The notes: a model not told the origin generated them from the sequence alone. DNA of 64,000 nucleotides from Arcanobacterium_A hippocoleae (GCF_031456295.1 NZ_JAVDUJ010000001.1:372001-436000), one strand, 5' to 3'. Positions 7,776 to 17,998 are shown, counted from the stretch's first letter. A program made the numbers and translations.

Positions 7776-9245
7776 TTAGTTCCCAGTAAGCTGTTCACGA
7801 AGTGCAGCAAGGGCTTCATCTTCGGCTAAGGTGCCAGCAGCATCGTTACCTGAAGAGTAGTTTGCAGGTACAGCTTCTGGAGCTTCCGGTGCTGGGGCAG
7901 TTGCTGCAGCTGCTGCATCTGCTTCAGCTTCACGAGCTACCTGAGCCTTGTGCGCCTTCCAGCGAGCCTCTGCCTTTGCGTAATCAGCTTCCCAAGCAGC
8001 CTGGTTCTCTTCAAACCCTTCCATCCATTCGTTGGTTTCAGGATCGAAGCCTTCTGGGTACTTGTAGTTGCCTTCTTCATCGTATTCGGCCTTCATACCG
8101 TAAAGCGAAGGATCGAAGTCTTCAGAATTTGGATCTACACCTTCATTTGCTTGCTTCAAAGAAAGCGAAATGCGACGGCGGTCAAGATCGATATCGATTA
8201 CCTTCACGAATACTTCATCGCCAACCTTTGCAACCTGCTCAGGCAAATCAATATGCCGTTGTGCAAGCTCGGAAATGTGTACAAGCCCTTCGATGCCGTC
8301 TTCCACGCGGACAAATGCACCGAATGGAACAAGCTTCGTAACCTTACCTGGGACAACATTGCCGATCGAATGTTCACGGGCGAAGGTTTGCCACGGATCT
8401 TCCTGAGTTGCCTTCAAGGAGAGCGACACGCGTTCACGGTCGAAATCAACATCAAGAACCTCAACCGTAACCGGGGTTCCGACTTCGACAACCTCTGACG
8501 GGTGATCAATGTGCTTCCAAGAAAGCTCAGAAACGTGTACAAGACCGTCTACGCCACCCAAATCCACGAATGCACCGAAGTTTACGATCGAGGAGATCAC
8601 ACCTTCGCGTACCTGCCCCTTTTGCAAGGTGTTCAAGAAGTTGGAACGAACCTCAGATTGCGTCTGTTCAAGATAAGCACGACGGGAAAGCACCACATTA
8701 TTGCGGTTCTTATCGAGTTCAATAATCTTCGCTTCAATCTGCTTACCAATGTATGGCTGCAAATCGCGCACACGACGCATTTCGACGAGAGAAGCTGGGA
8801 GGAAGCCGCGCAGACCGATATCGAGGATCAAACCGCCCTTCACAACTTCAATCACTGAACCGGTGACGATACCGTCAGCATCCTTGATGCCTTCGATTTC
8901 GGTCCAAGCACGTTCATATTGTGCGCGCTTCTTCGAGAGCATCAGGCGACCTTCTTTGTCTTCCTTTTGCGTCACGAGAGCTTCGACCTTGTCACCAACT
9001 TCGACGACCTCATCTGGGTCTACGTCATGCTTGATGGAAAGTTCTTTCGAAGGAATTACACCTTCAGTCTTGTAGCCGATGTCGAGCAGGACTTCATCAT
9101 GATCGACTTTCACTACGATACCCTCGACGATATCACCGTCGTTGAAGTACTTGATAGTTTCATCTACGGCAGCAATGAGATCTTCTTCGGTGCCGATATC
9201 GTTGATTGCGACCTCTGGGTAAGAGGTGGTTTTGTTAATGGTCAT
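7776..9245 (-). CDS. rpsA: 30S ribosomal protein S1
   Basis: The product is 489 aa. S1 helps bring mRNA to the 30S subunit. Four S1 (OB-fold) repeats are visible at about residues 36-105, 122-190, 207-275 and 292-361. The last two carry the strongest motifs (GAFVDLGGVDGLVHVSELSW and GAFVRVEDGIEGLVHISELA). Four repeats is usual for actinobacteria, compared with six in E. coli. The tail (from about 375) is acidic and then Ala/Glu-rich, typical for this phylum. A GGAG about 12 bases upstream serves the ATG at 9245. A terminator hairpin follows at 7664-7699. Confidence 0.97.
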   Translation of the reverse strand: MTINKTTSYPEVAINDIGTEEDLIAAVDETIKYFNDGDIVEGIVVKVDHDEVLLDIGYKTEGVIPSKELSIKHDVDPDEVVEVGDKVEALVTQKEDKEGRLMLSKKRAQYERAWTEIEGIKDADGIVTGSVIEVVKGGLILDIGLRGFLPASLVEMRRVRDLQPYIGKQIEAKIIELDKNRNNVVLSRRAYLEQTQSEVRSNFLNTLQKGQVREGVISSIVNFGAFVDLGGVDGLVHVSELSWKHIDHPSEVVEVGTPVTVEVLDVDFDRERVSLSLKATQEDPWQTFAREHSIGNVVPGKVTKLVPFGAFVRVEDGIEGLVHISELAQRHIDLPEQVAKVGDEVFVKVIDIDLDRRRISLSLKQANEGVDPNSEDFDPSLYGMKAEYDEEGNYKYPEGFDPETNEWMEGFEENQAAWEADYAKAEARWKAHKAQVAREAEADAAAAATAPAPEAPEAVPANYSSGNDAAGTLAEDEALAALREQLTGN

Positions 9246-9404
9246 AGAGTTGGTGACTCCGGATTTACATATAGATTACGGATAAGGACATGGTGCGAGT
9301 GCACCAGTCATTAATACTATTGGGAATGTGCGGTTATTCGCAAGTCTTCTCTCTGCGCGCCGCACTTACCTGTAACGTTACTTCGCTCACATTCACTCGC
9401 TATT

Positions 9405-12230
9405 TCAGTGTGCTGCTGCCCGCCAATTCTTCCCTTCGCCAATCCCGACCGTCAAAGGCACTGAAAGCGCATACGCTTGCCCCATCTGTTGCGCTACGAT
9501 TTCCCGCACTTGAGCACTTTCACCTGCCGCCACTTCAAGCACCAATTCATCATGCACCTGCAATAAAACACGCGATTTCAAACCGGCATCATGCAAAGCA
9601 AACTCAGTAGCAAGCATCGCCAATTTGATCAAATCAGCTGCTGAACCCTGAATTGGCGCATTCAGCGCAGCCCGCTCAGCTGCTTGCCGGATTTGCCGAT
9701 TATCAGAAAGTAAATCCGGTAAATACCGGCGCCGTCCAAGGATCGTTTGAGTATATCCACTTTTCCGAGCCTGCACTACAAGCGAATCAAGATATTCTTT
9801 GACCTTGCCAAACCGCGAAAAATAGCCGTCCATCAATTCTTGTGCTTCTGATACTGAAATGTGCAACTGTGCCGAAAGCCCATAAGCTGAAAGTCCGTAC
9901 ACCAGCCCATAGCTCATCGCTTTAATTTTCGAGCGCTGCGCAGCGCTCACTTCAGCCTCTGGCACTTCAAACACCTGGCTTGCCACATAACGATGCAAAT
10001 CAGCTCCCTCACAAAAAGCTGAAATCAATTCAGCATCACGAGAAAGATGCGCCATCAGCCGCATTTCAATTTGTGAATAATCTGCCGTGAGCAAAGCTTC
10101 AAAACCTTCACCGGGCACAAACACTTCCCGAATTTGCTGCCCTGCCTCAGTACGAGCATGAATATTTTGCAGATTCGGCTCTGTCGAAGAAAGTCTCCCA
10201 GTAGCTGTAACAGTCTGCTGATAAGTAGTGCGGATCCGGCCGTCAGCTTGCACTGCTTTTTGCAAGCCTTCCACCGATTGCAACAATTTCACAGCATCAC
10301 GATGCTGCATCAAAGCATTCAGGAATTCCTGCCCACGCACACTATTTTCGTCTTCAAACCCCGATATTTTTGTGAGCAATCCCGCCAAAGCCTCAGCGTT
10401 TGTAGTGTAACCAGACTTCGTCTTTTTCGTTTTCGGCAGTTGCAGCCGTTCAAAAAGCACTCCTTGCAATTGCTTCGGGCTGGCGAGATTAACCGAATCA
10501 TCATCAATCGCCGCATGTGCAAAATGCTCAGCTTGCGCCACCCGAGTTGCAAACTCATCATGCAGTTCCTGCAATTTTTGCGTATCGACAACTATCCCAC
10601 GATCTTCCATCCGGAAAAGCACCAAAGAAAGTTCCGTCTCCAGGCTTACCAGCGACTCATTTTGCCCTACCTGCGCTAATTTCAGATCAAGCACATCGGC
10701 TAAATCAAGAACTTGCACTGCAGCCGTTTCAAGACTTTCATTAGCTGCTAAAGTACCGTCAGCCAAGATCCCCAGCGTCCCCTGATTCTCTAGCTGCATA
10801 CTTACGCCCAAATAGGTATTTACTAAATCTGCAAAATCATAGGAACGCCGCTCAGGATGTAAAAGATACGCCTGCACTTCAGTACAACAAGTAAAACTCT
10901 CGCAGCTCAGCGCACTGCCAGCTAAGGCATGCATGATCCCTTTTACTCCATGCCCGACTTTTGCTATTTCTGGATTTTCCAGCCATGTAGTGAGCGCTGC
11001 ATGATCATCTATTCCGAGCGCAGTGGGACTGAACGCATAAACCTCACCAGCATTATTTGCGATCGCAATTCTTTCGGCACTGCCTTTCCCAGGTGTTTGA
11101 GAGCCAAAAACCGCGATCCCCCAGCGATTTTCACCATCTTCAAGATCATGTGAAACGAGCTGAGAAGCATCGTCATGCTTCTCAGGAGTCGGCGCGTCAA
11201 GAAAATCACGCAAACTCATCTCGGTAGTGCGGCTTACTGCATCACGCATTACAGGTGCAGCAAAACGCTGCTGCCCATGCGCACCCTGCTGTACCTCGTC
11301 TGCAGCATCTGCGTTGATAACCGTGCCACCGTCACGAACCGGCAAAGCGCTAAGCACACGTGTACGCACACTTTGAAAATCGAGTAAATCACATAAATCA
11401 TTAAACTCTGCATAATCCACTCCCTGCGGTTCAAGCTGGGATAATTTCAGATCAAGTGGCAGATCACGGACTAACGTATTTAATTGGCGATTGAGCTGCA
11501 CCTGTGCAAGATGCTCACGGAAAGCATTACCGACCTTTCCTTTCAGCTCATCTGCAGCAAGGATCAAAGCATCGAGCGAACCGTACTGATGTAACCATTT
11601 TGCGGCAGTTTTTGGCCCTACGCCAGGCACACCGGGAATATTATCCGCGCCTTCACCGACGAGCGCAGCATAATCTCCATACTGCTCTGGGCGTACTCCC
11701 ACCCGCTTTTGCACACCATCTGCATCAAGAAGCAACATTTGTGAACGCGGCATCGGATAAGCCACCTTCACAGCCGTATTTACCAGTTGATAAGAATCTT
11801 TATCTCCAGATGCAATCACTACTTGCATCCCCTGTTCATACCCGCGTTGTGAGAGAGTCGCAACAATATCGTCAGCTTCATAATCGGAGTAGGTCAGCCA
11901 CTTGATTCCAATCGCATCAAGCAAGCGCTGGATCAAATCGATCTGCCCCTTAAATTCTTCCGGGGTCTGCTTTCTGCCACCCTTATATTGCGCATACATC
12001 CGCGTCCGGAAAGTACCACCAGGAAGATCAAAAGCCACCGCAATATGACTCGGCTGATAATCCTTCAACAAACGCAACAGTGTATTTGTAAAACCATGCA
12101 CAGCATTCGTATAAATGCCAGAATCTGTGCGGAAAGAATCAGCTTGCAGTGCGTAAAATGAGCGAAATGCCATCGAATGGCCGTCAATCAATAACAGGGT
12201 TTGCGTATTCACACACAATAGCATACCCAT
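9405..12230 (-). CDS. polA: DNA polymerase I
   Basis: The product is about 941 aa from ATG 12230. The start is uncertain: GTG at 12212 would begin VNTQTLLLIDGHS, which is where family members usually begin, and the open frame reaches 12266. The N-terminal 5'-3' exonuclease has DGHSMAFRSFY and the acidic SGDKD and EADD motifs. The middle exonuclease-like domain lacks the DxE catalytic pair (WGIAVFG in its place), so proofreading is probably inactive, as in other actinobacteria. The polymerase has motif A (TADYSQIEMRLMAHLS), motif B (KAMSYGLVYGLSAYGLS) and motif C (QVHDELVLEV). It fills repair gaps and removes Okazaki primers. It lies between an ANTAR regulator and rpsA, a common actinobacterial order. 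Confidence 0.96.
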   Translation of the reverse strand: MGMLLCVNTQTLLLIDGHSMAFRSFYALQADSFRTDSGIYTNAVHGFTNTLLRLLKDYQPSHIAVAFDLPGGTFRTRMYAQYKGGRKQTPEEFKGQIDLIQRLLDAIGIKWLTYSDYEADDIVATLSQRGYEQGMQVVIASGDKDSYQLVNTAVKVAYPMPRSQMLLLDADGVQKRVGVRPEQYGDYAALVGEGADNIPGVPGVGPKTAAKWLHQYGSLDALILAADELKGKVGNAFREHLAQVQLNRQLNTLVRDLPLDLKLSQLEPQGVDYAEFNDLCDLLDFQSVRTRVLSALPVRDGGTVINADAADEVQQGAHGQQRFAAPVMRDAVSRTTEMSLRDFLDAPTPEKHDDASQLVSHDLEDGENRWGIAVFGSQTPGKGSAERIAIANNAGEVYAFSPTALGIDDHAALTTWLENPEIAKVGHGVKGIMHALAGSALSCESFTCCTEVQAYLLHPERRSYDFADLVNTYLGVSMQLENQGTLGILADGTLAANESLETAAVQVLDLADVLDLKLAQVGQNESLVSLETELSLVLFRMEDRGIVVDTQKLQELHDEFATRVAQAEHFAHAAIDDDSVNLASPKQLQGVLFERLQLPKTKKTKSGYTTNAEALAGLLTKISGFEDENSVRGQEFLNALMQHRDAVKLLQSVEGLQKAVQADGRIRTTYQQTVTATGRLSSTEPNLQNIHARTEAGQQIREVFVPGEGFEALLTADYSQIEMRLMAHLSRDAELISAFCEGADLHRYVASQVFEVPEAEVSAAQRSKIKAMSYGLVYGLSAYGLSAQLHISVSEAQELMDGYFSRFGKVKEYLDSLVVQARKSGYTQTILGRRRYLPDLLSDNRQIRQAAERAALNAPIQGSAADLIKLAMLATEFALHDAGLKSRVLLQVHDELVLEVAAGESAQVREIVAQQMGQAYALSVPLTVGIGEGKNWRAAAH

Positions 12231-12249
12231 TCTACGCAGTCTTTGCGCT

Positions 12250-12894
12250 CTATCCGACCTGCTCAATCACTGCATCGGCAACTTCCCGCATTGTCAAACG
12301 ACGATTCATTGAAGTCTTTTGGATCCAACGGAACGCCTCTGGCTCCGTTAAGCCCATCTTCTCTTGCAGCAAGCCTTTAGCACGATCTACACGCTTCCGT
12401 GTCTCAAATTGATCGGTGAGCGAAGCGACTTCTTCAGACAGCGAGTTGATCTGCTGACGACGCGAAATCGCAATCTCAATAGCTGGAATCAAATCAGCTG
12501 GCGTAAATGGTTTCACTACATAAGCCATCGCTCCTGCATCGCGCGCCCGCTCCACCAAATCACGCTGCGAAAACGCGGTGAGCATCACGATTGCTGGGCT
12601 TTGTTCATCAAGGATTTTCTCAGCCGCAGTGATCCCGTCAGTACCTGGCATCTTCACATCCATCACAATCAGATCCGGATCAAGCTCAGCTGCACGTTCG
12701 ATCGCTTCATCACCATTCGTGGCCTCGCCAATTACTTCGTAGCCAGCATCCTGCAACGTTTCAACAATATCCAGGCGGATCAACGTTTCATCTTCGACAA
12801 CTAAGCATCGCACCGTTTCTCGCGCGTCTTCTCCGTCAGATGCCGGTATTTGCGCGTCTGCAAGCTGCAGATTCTGCTCTTCTTCGGTTGCCAT
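12250..12894 (-). CDS. ANTAR-domain response regulator (PdtaR-like)
   Basis: The product is 214 aa. ATG 12894 has a strong AAGGAG upstream. The receiver domain spans about residues 28-145, with acidic pair E34/D35, phosphoacceptor D79 in VMDVKMPGTDG, T106 and K128. The C-terminal ANTAR domain (about 146-210) contains DRAKGLLQEKMGLTEPEAFRWIQ-type helices. ANTAR proteins bind paired hairpins in nascent RNA and prevent termination. The order regulator-polA-rpsA matches Mycobacterium tuberculosis PdtaR (Rv1626). No partner kinase is in the window. Confidence 0.92.
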   Translation of the reverse strand: MATEEEQNLQLADAQIPASDGEDARETVRCLVVEDETLIRLDIVETLQDAGYEVIGEATNGDEAIERAAELDPDLIVMDVKMPGTDGITAAEKILDEQSPAIVMLTAFSQRDLVERARDAGAMAYVVKPFTPADLIPAIEIAISRRQQINSLSEEVASLTDQFETRKRVDRAKGLLQEKMGLTEPEAFRWIQKTSMNRRLTMREVADAVIEQVG

Positions 12895-13015
12895 TCCCTC
12901 TCCTTTGAACCATCGCGGGATAAATCTGCCATGAAAATTGTCCGCTAATAGAATATTAACGCGAACAAGATCCAGAAATATCGACTTTCTGAAATTTGCC
13001 GCGTTAACTTTTTAT

Positions 13016-13100
13016 TGGTGCTCCCGGAGGGACTCGAACCCTCATGCCTTTCGGCGCAGCATTTTGAGTGCTGTGTGTCTACCAATTCCACCACAGGAGC
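13016..13100 (-). tRNA. tRNA-Leu (CAA)
   Basis: An 85-nt cloverleaf reads on the minus strand. The 7-bp acceptor stem pairs 13094-13100 with 13020-13026. The anticodon loop is CTCAAAA, giving CAA. A long variable arm and a GGTTCGAGTCC T arm are present. The discriminator is A (13019) and CCA is encoded (13016-13018). The class II structure confirms leucine. Confidence 0.95.
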
Positions 13101-13222
13101 AGTTCTGACTTTCAAAGCATACATTTTTCGAAAGCCAGGAGCAATTTTCTAAGCAATGCGAGTTTTATATCACATCATTTCGGCTGGTCAACCACTCACC
13201 ATCGGCCAGCAGTAGCAGCGGA

Positions 13223-14650
13223 TTAGTCATGGTGTACTACCGTCTCACCCATCTTATGGATCCGGATCGTATTCGTGGAACCAACTTTTCCTGCTGGCAT
13301 TCCACAAATAATCACGACACGATCACCTTCTACAGCCATCCCCTTCTCACGCAGGAGATAATCCACCTGATCGACCATATCGTCAGTGTGCTTCACTTCC
13401 GGCACAATAAAAGATTGCACACCCCAGGTGAGCGCAAGCTGCTGACGGATATTCTCTGACGGAGTAAATACAAGCAGCGGAATCCGCGCACGCAACCGCG
13501 CCATCCGACGTGCCGTCTGCCCAGACTGCGTAAATACGGTCAAATATTTCACGCCAAGAGCCTCACCAATATCCATTGCTGAACGCGTCACTACACCATT
13601 TCGGGTGCGATGCAAATTTGCCAGCTTTGGAATCGACTCAAGACCACGCTCTTCAGTAAATTCAATAATCGAAGCCATCGTTTCTACACAACGCACCGGA
13701 TACTTACCGACGGAAGTTTCACCCGAGAGCATCACCGCATCGGCACCATCGAGAATTGCATTTGCACAATCAGAAGTTTCCGCACGGGTAGGAGTAGGCG
13801 AATTGATCATCGATTCAAGCACCTGAGTCGCCACAATCACTGGCTTCGCATAACGTCGTGCGATATTGATCGCACGCTTTTGCACCATCGGCACCTGTTC
13901 AAGCGGCAGTTCTACGCCCAAATCACCACGCGCTACCATGAAACCATCAAACTCTTGAATCAGCTCCTCAAGCACTTCAACAGCCTGTGGCTTTTCGATC
14001 TTTGCGATCACTGGCACACGCCGTCCGACGCGATCCATGATTTCGTGCACGTCCTTAGCATCTTCTGGCGAACGCACAAAGGAAAGCGCCACAAGATCAC
14101 AGCCGTATTCAAGACCCCACTCAAGATCGACCTTATCCTTCTCAGAAAGAGCAGGCACCGAAACAGCTACCCCTGGAAGATTCACACCCTTATGATCTGA
14201 AACCGTACCCCCGACGATAACTTCCGTATTCACAGTATTACCCTCAACGGAGATCACTCGCACCTGGATCTTGCCGTCATCGATCAGGATCTTATCACCT
14301 GGATGGCAATCCTGCGGCAACGCCTTGTGTGTAGTGGAGACAAGCTCCTTATCTCCTGGCACATCATCAGTAGTGATCGAGAAAATATCGCCATTTTGCA
14401 GCAATACCGGACCGTTTTCAAATTTCCCCAGACGGATCTTCGGACCTTGCAAATCAATCAAAATCGCTACTGAGGTATCTAACTCGGCAGCTGCTTCACG
14501 CACCCAGTCAATTCTTTCTTCATGCTCCGCATGGGTGCCATGAGAAGCATTGATTCGGGCAACATTCATCCCCGCACGCACCAAATCAATAATCGATTCT
14601 TTTGTGCTGACGGCAGGACCTAAAGTACATACAATTTTCGCTCTACGCAT
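13223..14650 (-). CDS. pyk: Pyruvate kinase
   Basis: The product is 475 aa, normal for bacterial pyruvate kinase, which makes pyruvate and ATP from phosphoenolpyruvate. Visible motifs are RRAKIVCTLGPA at the N-terminus, the active-site region with IAKIEKPQAV near residue 217 (catalytic Lys), MVARGDLGVELP near 240, and ATQVLESMINSPTPTRAE near 272. The C-terminal regulatory domain has TRSAMDIGEALGVKYLTVFTQSG. The start lies nine bases after the lgt stop, so they are probably co-transcribed. Pyk next to lgt is seen in other actinobacteria. Confidence 0.97.
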   Translation of the reverse strand: MRRAKIVCTLGPAVSTKESIIDLVRAGMNVARINASHGTHAEHEERIDWVREAAAELDTSVAILIDLQGPKIRLGKFENGPVLLQNGDIFSITTDDVPGDKELVSTTHKALPQDCHPGDKILIDDGKIQVRVISVEGNTVNTEVIVGGTVSDHKGVNLPGVAVSVPALSEKDKVDLEWGLEYGCDLVALSFVRSPEDAKDVHEIMDRVGRRVPVIAKIEKPQAVEVLEELIQEFDGFMVARGDLGVELPLEQVPMVQKRAINIARRYAKPVIVATQVLESMINSPTPTRAETSDCANAILDGADAVMLSGETSVGKYPVRCVETMASIIEFTEERGLESIPKLANLHRTRNGVVTRSAMDIGEALGVKYLTVFTQSGQTARRMARLRARIPLLVFTPSENIRQQLALTWGVQSFIVPEVKHTDDMVDQVDYLLREKGMAVEGDRVVIICGMPAGKVGSTNTIRIHKMGETVVHHD

Positions 14651-14659
14651 AGCCTAATC

Positions 14660-15592
14660 CTAACCTATTGAGTACCGATTCTCAGCTTCGGCGAGAGCCG
14701 CGCTGATTTTATCTTTCATTTCTGCCGCTGATTTTTCATCGTTCTGAGGAACCGGGGCAAGATATATTTCCGCCAACTGGCGCTGATTTGCAAGCCTCCG
14801 CGAGTACAACAGATATGCAATCGAAGCAATCAAAAATACGAAAATTGAAGTCCACACATTTAACCGTAAACCAGCAATTATTTGTGCATCATCAATTCGC
14901 AGCATTTCGATCCACACCCGCCCAAGCGTGTAGTACATCACGTAAATAATCATCAATCGACCACCGTCAAGCCGGAACCTGCGCTGCAAAAAAAGCAATA
15001 AGCCAGCACCAGCAAAACACCACAAAGCTTCATAAAGGAAGGTCGGGTGGAAAGTAGTTCCGGGCGGATATCCTCCCACAATATGGGCTGCATCAATTTC
15101 CAGGGCCCAAGGTAAATCCGTGGGTAAACCATAGATTTCTTGATTGAAGTAATTGCCAAACCGACCGATACCTTGCGCCACTAATATCGTTGGTGCAGCA
15201 GCATCAGCAAAAGCTCCCACACGCAAATTTCGCCGATGCAAAACGATCGCAGCAGTAACGGCACCAAAAGCAATGCCACCCCAAATTCCCAGACCGCCTT
15301 CCCAGATCCGGAAAATCTGCCAGATATCACCATGCTCGCCAAAATATGCTGCCGGTGAAGTGATCACATGGTAAATGCGCGCACCAACGATCCCAATCAG
15401 CACTGCCCAAGTGCCAACATCGATCACGATATCTTCTGGCCCACCAATCCGACGATATCTCCGATCAGTCCAGAGCAATGCAAGGATGATCCCCGTAAGG
15501 ATCGATAACGCATAAAAACGCAGCGGAATTGGTCCAAGATAAATCAAATTGATCGGTGGTGACGGAATAGATGTAAGCCATTCAAAATGCAT
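14660..15592 (-). CDS. lgt: Phosphatidylglycerol-prolipoprotein diacylglyceryl transferase
   Basis: The product is 310 aa from ATG 15592; a TTG at 15622 would add ten residues. I prefer the ATG because the protein then begins just ahead of TSIPSPP, as in related Lgt proteins. It has seven membrane helices. The Lgt signature GRFGNYFNQEIYG and the GGLGIWGG motif are present. It transfers diacylglycerol from phosphatidylglycerol to the lipobox Cys of prolipoproteins, the first step in lipoprotein maturation. The cytoplasmic tail beyond the last helix is about 40 residues and charged. Confidence 0.95.
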   Translation of the reverse strand: MHFEWLTSIPSPPINLIYLGPIPLRFYALSILTGIILALLWTDRRYRRIGGPEDIVIDVGTWAVLIGIVGARIYHVITSPAAYFGEHGDIWQIFRIWEGGLGIWGGIAFGAVTAAIVLHRRNLRVGAFADAAAPTILVAQGIGRFGNYFNQEIYGLPTDLPWALEIDAAHIVGGYPPGTTFHPTFLYEALWCFAGAGLLLFLQRRFRLDGGRLMIIYVMYYTLGRVWIEMLRIDDAQIIAGLRLNVWTSIFVFLIASIAYLLYSRRLANQRQLAEIYLAPVPQNDEKSAAEMKDKISAALAEAENRYSIG

Positions 15593-15708
15593 CAGGGCAC
15601 CCAATCCAACAGTTTCTAACAAGATGAGACGCTTTCTCTTGATCTAGCAAAAATTTGCTGCAACACAGATTTATTACTGCAAACTGGTTCTATCCTATTT
15701 CACAAACC

Positions 15709-16596
15709 TTACGAATCGGAAGACGTTTCGGTAGCATTTTCCACCTTTCCCAGCAAATCAACCACTGCGAGCAGATTTTTTTCGCCATGCGCAAGCCGTG
15801 CCGGAATTCCGATCAAGAGCCGTGAACCAATTCGTTGATCGATAATTCCTTGCCGCAGCCCGGCAAAAATTTTACTGGTATCAATTTTCACCGGATGCGG
15901 ATCACGGTAGGTATCCTTCATAACTTTTCCCGAAAAATCAACTAGCAGATAATTTGCATAGATCTGATCCCCGGCAGCTACCTGATCTCCATTACCAGCC
16001 ACCAGATCATGTACTTTCAGCTCGGTTGGAGGCTCCCCCTGACCCACAATCTGTGGCAGCAGCTGCGGTGAATTATTTACAGCAGGATTTCCCGGCCAAC
16101 CAGCAGGCTGAATATGCGTGCCAGAAATCCGTGTCGGGAGAATATCGATCACCACTATTTCCGTCGAATTTTGTGCAATATTCGTATTTGTATCAGCCAC
16201 CCTTGCACCAACTCGTTGCCCAATAATCGCCTCAGATAGTTCGCCTAATTCGCTTTCGTTGACCGTGCCTGCATGTATTTGTGTCAGTTTATTGTCTTGC
16301 AGTACGCGCCCAGGAGTGTACGTAAAAGACGAAACAATATAAAGCAACTGATCACCTTTTTTCAGCTCATCGCCACTGCCGCTTTCCAATAAAATTGGCT
16401 GATCGGATGTGGGAAGTCCGCCTTTTACCTGCAACGATACCGGCGCTCCCAGAGCGCCAAAACTCTGCACTGTAAACGATTGGGCAATGTGGTTTGAGCG
16501 TTCCCAAAAATGCGAGACAAAGCTGATTGCCACTCCCACAATCAGCGCACCAAAAATTACCGTTAAATACTGACGCCAGTGACCATACTTCCTCAT
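15709..16596 (-). CDS. FKBP-type peptidyl-prolyl isomerase, membrane-anchored
   Basis: The product is 295 aa. One N-terminal hydrophobic helix (about residues 11-30) with no lipobox suggests an anchored extracytoplasmic protein. Two FKBP-like modules appear: a degenerate one at about 60-150 and a better one at about 190-290 (VHDLVAGNGDQVAAGDQIYANYLL, then IIDQRIGSRLLIGIPARLAHG). The aromatic active-site residues are only partly kept, so the fold is surer than activity. The ATG overlaps the pafA stop by four bases (ATGA), so the two are translationally coupled. A FKBP gene right after pafA is common in actinobacteria. Confidence 0.85.
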   Translation of the reverse strand: MRKYGHWRQYLTVIFGALIVGVAISFVSHFWERSNHIAQSFTVQSFGALGAPVSLQVKGGLPTSDQPILLESGSGDELKKGDQLLYIVSSFTYTPGRVLQDNKLTQIHAGTVNESELGELSEAIIGQRVGARVADTNTNIAQNSTEIVVIDILPTRISGTHIQPAGWPGNPAVNNSPQLLPQIVGQGEPPTELKVHDLVAGNGDQVAAGDQIYANYLLVDFSGKVMKDTYRDPHPVKIDTSKIFAGLRQGIIDQRIGSRLLIGIPARLAHGEKNLLAVVDLLGKVENATETSSDS

Positions 16597-17996
16597 TGCG
16601 TTATCTCCATCTGTTCGATCATTTCCATCACCTGCGCGTCAAAAGCGCAAAACGGGTCTTGTAATAAAACACTTCTGGGATCAGCATCATGGATCAGCTT
16701 CAGATTTTGCCAATCAGCAAAATAGTCTCGACGGTGATCCATTGCAGCTGCAATAAAATCACCTCGGAGCTTCGCCCGAGTGGTTTGTGGCGGAATCGTT
16801 TTCGCTACAACAATATCCGCATCTTGCACAATACTTCGCAAAAAACCACTTGCATACAATGAATTACGCAATCCGTCCGTCGAAATATCATGCCAGGCAA
16901 AATCGATTCGCGCTAACCGGAAATCATCATACCCACAGGAAAGCCGCTCCCGATACGTATCCAGTAATTTACGTTTTGCGATCCACTCAATCTCATTCGC
17001 CACATTTTCATGGTTTCCAGAATGAAGCGCCTGCAAAGCTCGATACCATAAATCAAAAGCGTATTTACGCAGCTCATCAAGCTCTGAAAACCACCCTTGT
17101 GCAGCATAAACTTCCTGCACAAATTCGTAATATGCCGTCTGTATTTCGAGTGCTGAAGCACTGCGTCCATCAGCCATTTCAAGCAATGCTTTGCCGTCCA
17201 GATCTTGGGCAGCTTGTCGAATTGCATGTACCGGATAAGCCAACTCAAATTCGGGAAATTTTAAACCTAATGAACATACATTGAGGACTGCTTCGGTCAT
17301 TGCAATTTTCAGCGCAGTAGTGGATTCGCTCATATTGCTATCACCAACGATCACATGCATTCTGCGATAACGCTGAGCATCCCCATGCGGTTCATCGCGG
17401 GTATTGATCATCGGACGTGTACGAGTTGAAGCATTCGAGACAGCATCGAAAATTTTATTGGCACGCTGTGAGATCGCAAAATGCGCCGGACGGATATTCT
17501 GCCGTCCGGGATCCAAATAGCCACTTCCGACGAGAATTTGCCGGGTCACAAAAAATGCCACTAATGACCCAATCCGCTCACGATAATCACGACGGCGATG
17601 TATTAAATAATTTTCATGGCAGCCATATGAATTCCCAATTGCATCATGATTATTCTTCAATAAATGCAATTTTCCAGCGATATTTTTCCGGGCAAGCTGT
17701 GCATCTGCTTTCACGATCAGATCAGCAAGAATTGCATCACCAGCAAGATCATTCAAAAGTAAATCTTGCAAAGAATCACACTCAGCAGTGGCATATTCCG
17801 GGTGCGCACCAACATCAAGATAGAGCCGTGCACCATTTGGTAAAAAAGCGTTTGTACTTTGCCGTGCAGCAGTGATCGGAGCAAAGAGTAACTCAGCAGC
17901 ATCCTCTGCACTAATTGGAGGCGATCCACCGCCAATTGCAGCGCATGTGATCCCGTATTCCGTCTCAATTCCAAAAATCCGCCGCGGCAGAGTCAT
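16593..17996 (-). CDS. pafA: Pup-protein ligase
   Basis: The product is 467 aa, in the usual range. PafA uses ATP to phosphorylate the C-terminal Glu of Pup and joins it to substrate lysines. The N-terminal RRIFGIETEYGITC is the glutamine-synthetase-like metal and ATP-binding strand. SYGCHENYLI near residue 125 and INTRDEPHGDAQRYRRMHVIVGDSNMSE near 195-220 are shared with Dop. It lacks the Dop-specific loop near residues 40-80. It lies two bases after pup and overlaps the FKBP gene by four bases. Confidence 0.96.
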   Translation of the reverse strand: MTLPRRIFGIETEYGITCAAIGGGSPPISAEDAAELLFAPITAARQSTNAFLPNGARLYLDVGAHPEYATAECDSLQDLLLNDLAGDAILADLIVKADAQLARKNIAGKLHLLKNNHDAIGNSYGCHENYLIHRRRDYRERIGSLVAFFVTRQILVGSGYLDPGRQNIRPAHFAISQRANKIFDAVSNASTRTRPMINTRDEPHGDAQRYRRMHVIVGDSNMSESTTALKIAMTEAVLNVCSLGLKFPEFELAYPVHAIRQAAQDLDGKALLEMADGRSASALEIQTAYYEFVQEVYAAQGWFSELDELRKYAFDLWYRALQALHSGNHENVANEIEWIAKRKLLDTYRERLSCGYDDFRLARIDFAWHDISTDGLRNSLYASGFLRSIVQDADIVVAKTIPPQTTRAKLRGDFIAAAMDHRRDYFADWQNLKLIHDADPRSVLLQDPFCAFDAQVMEMIEQMEITQ

Positions 17997-17998
17997 TT

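Noticed and set aside
9372..9381. Perfect palindrome GTAACGTTAC near the polA end
   Set aside because: Ten bases is short, it is not followed by a T-run and it lies past polA rather than in a promoter. Chance is likely.
13101..13222. Terminator between pyk and tRNA-Leu
   Set aside because: A GCTGG/CCAGC pairing exists, but it is short and without a T-run, so I do not call it.
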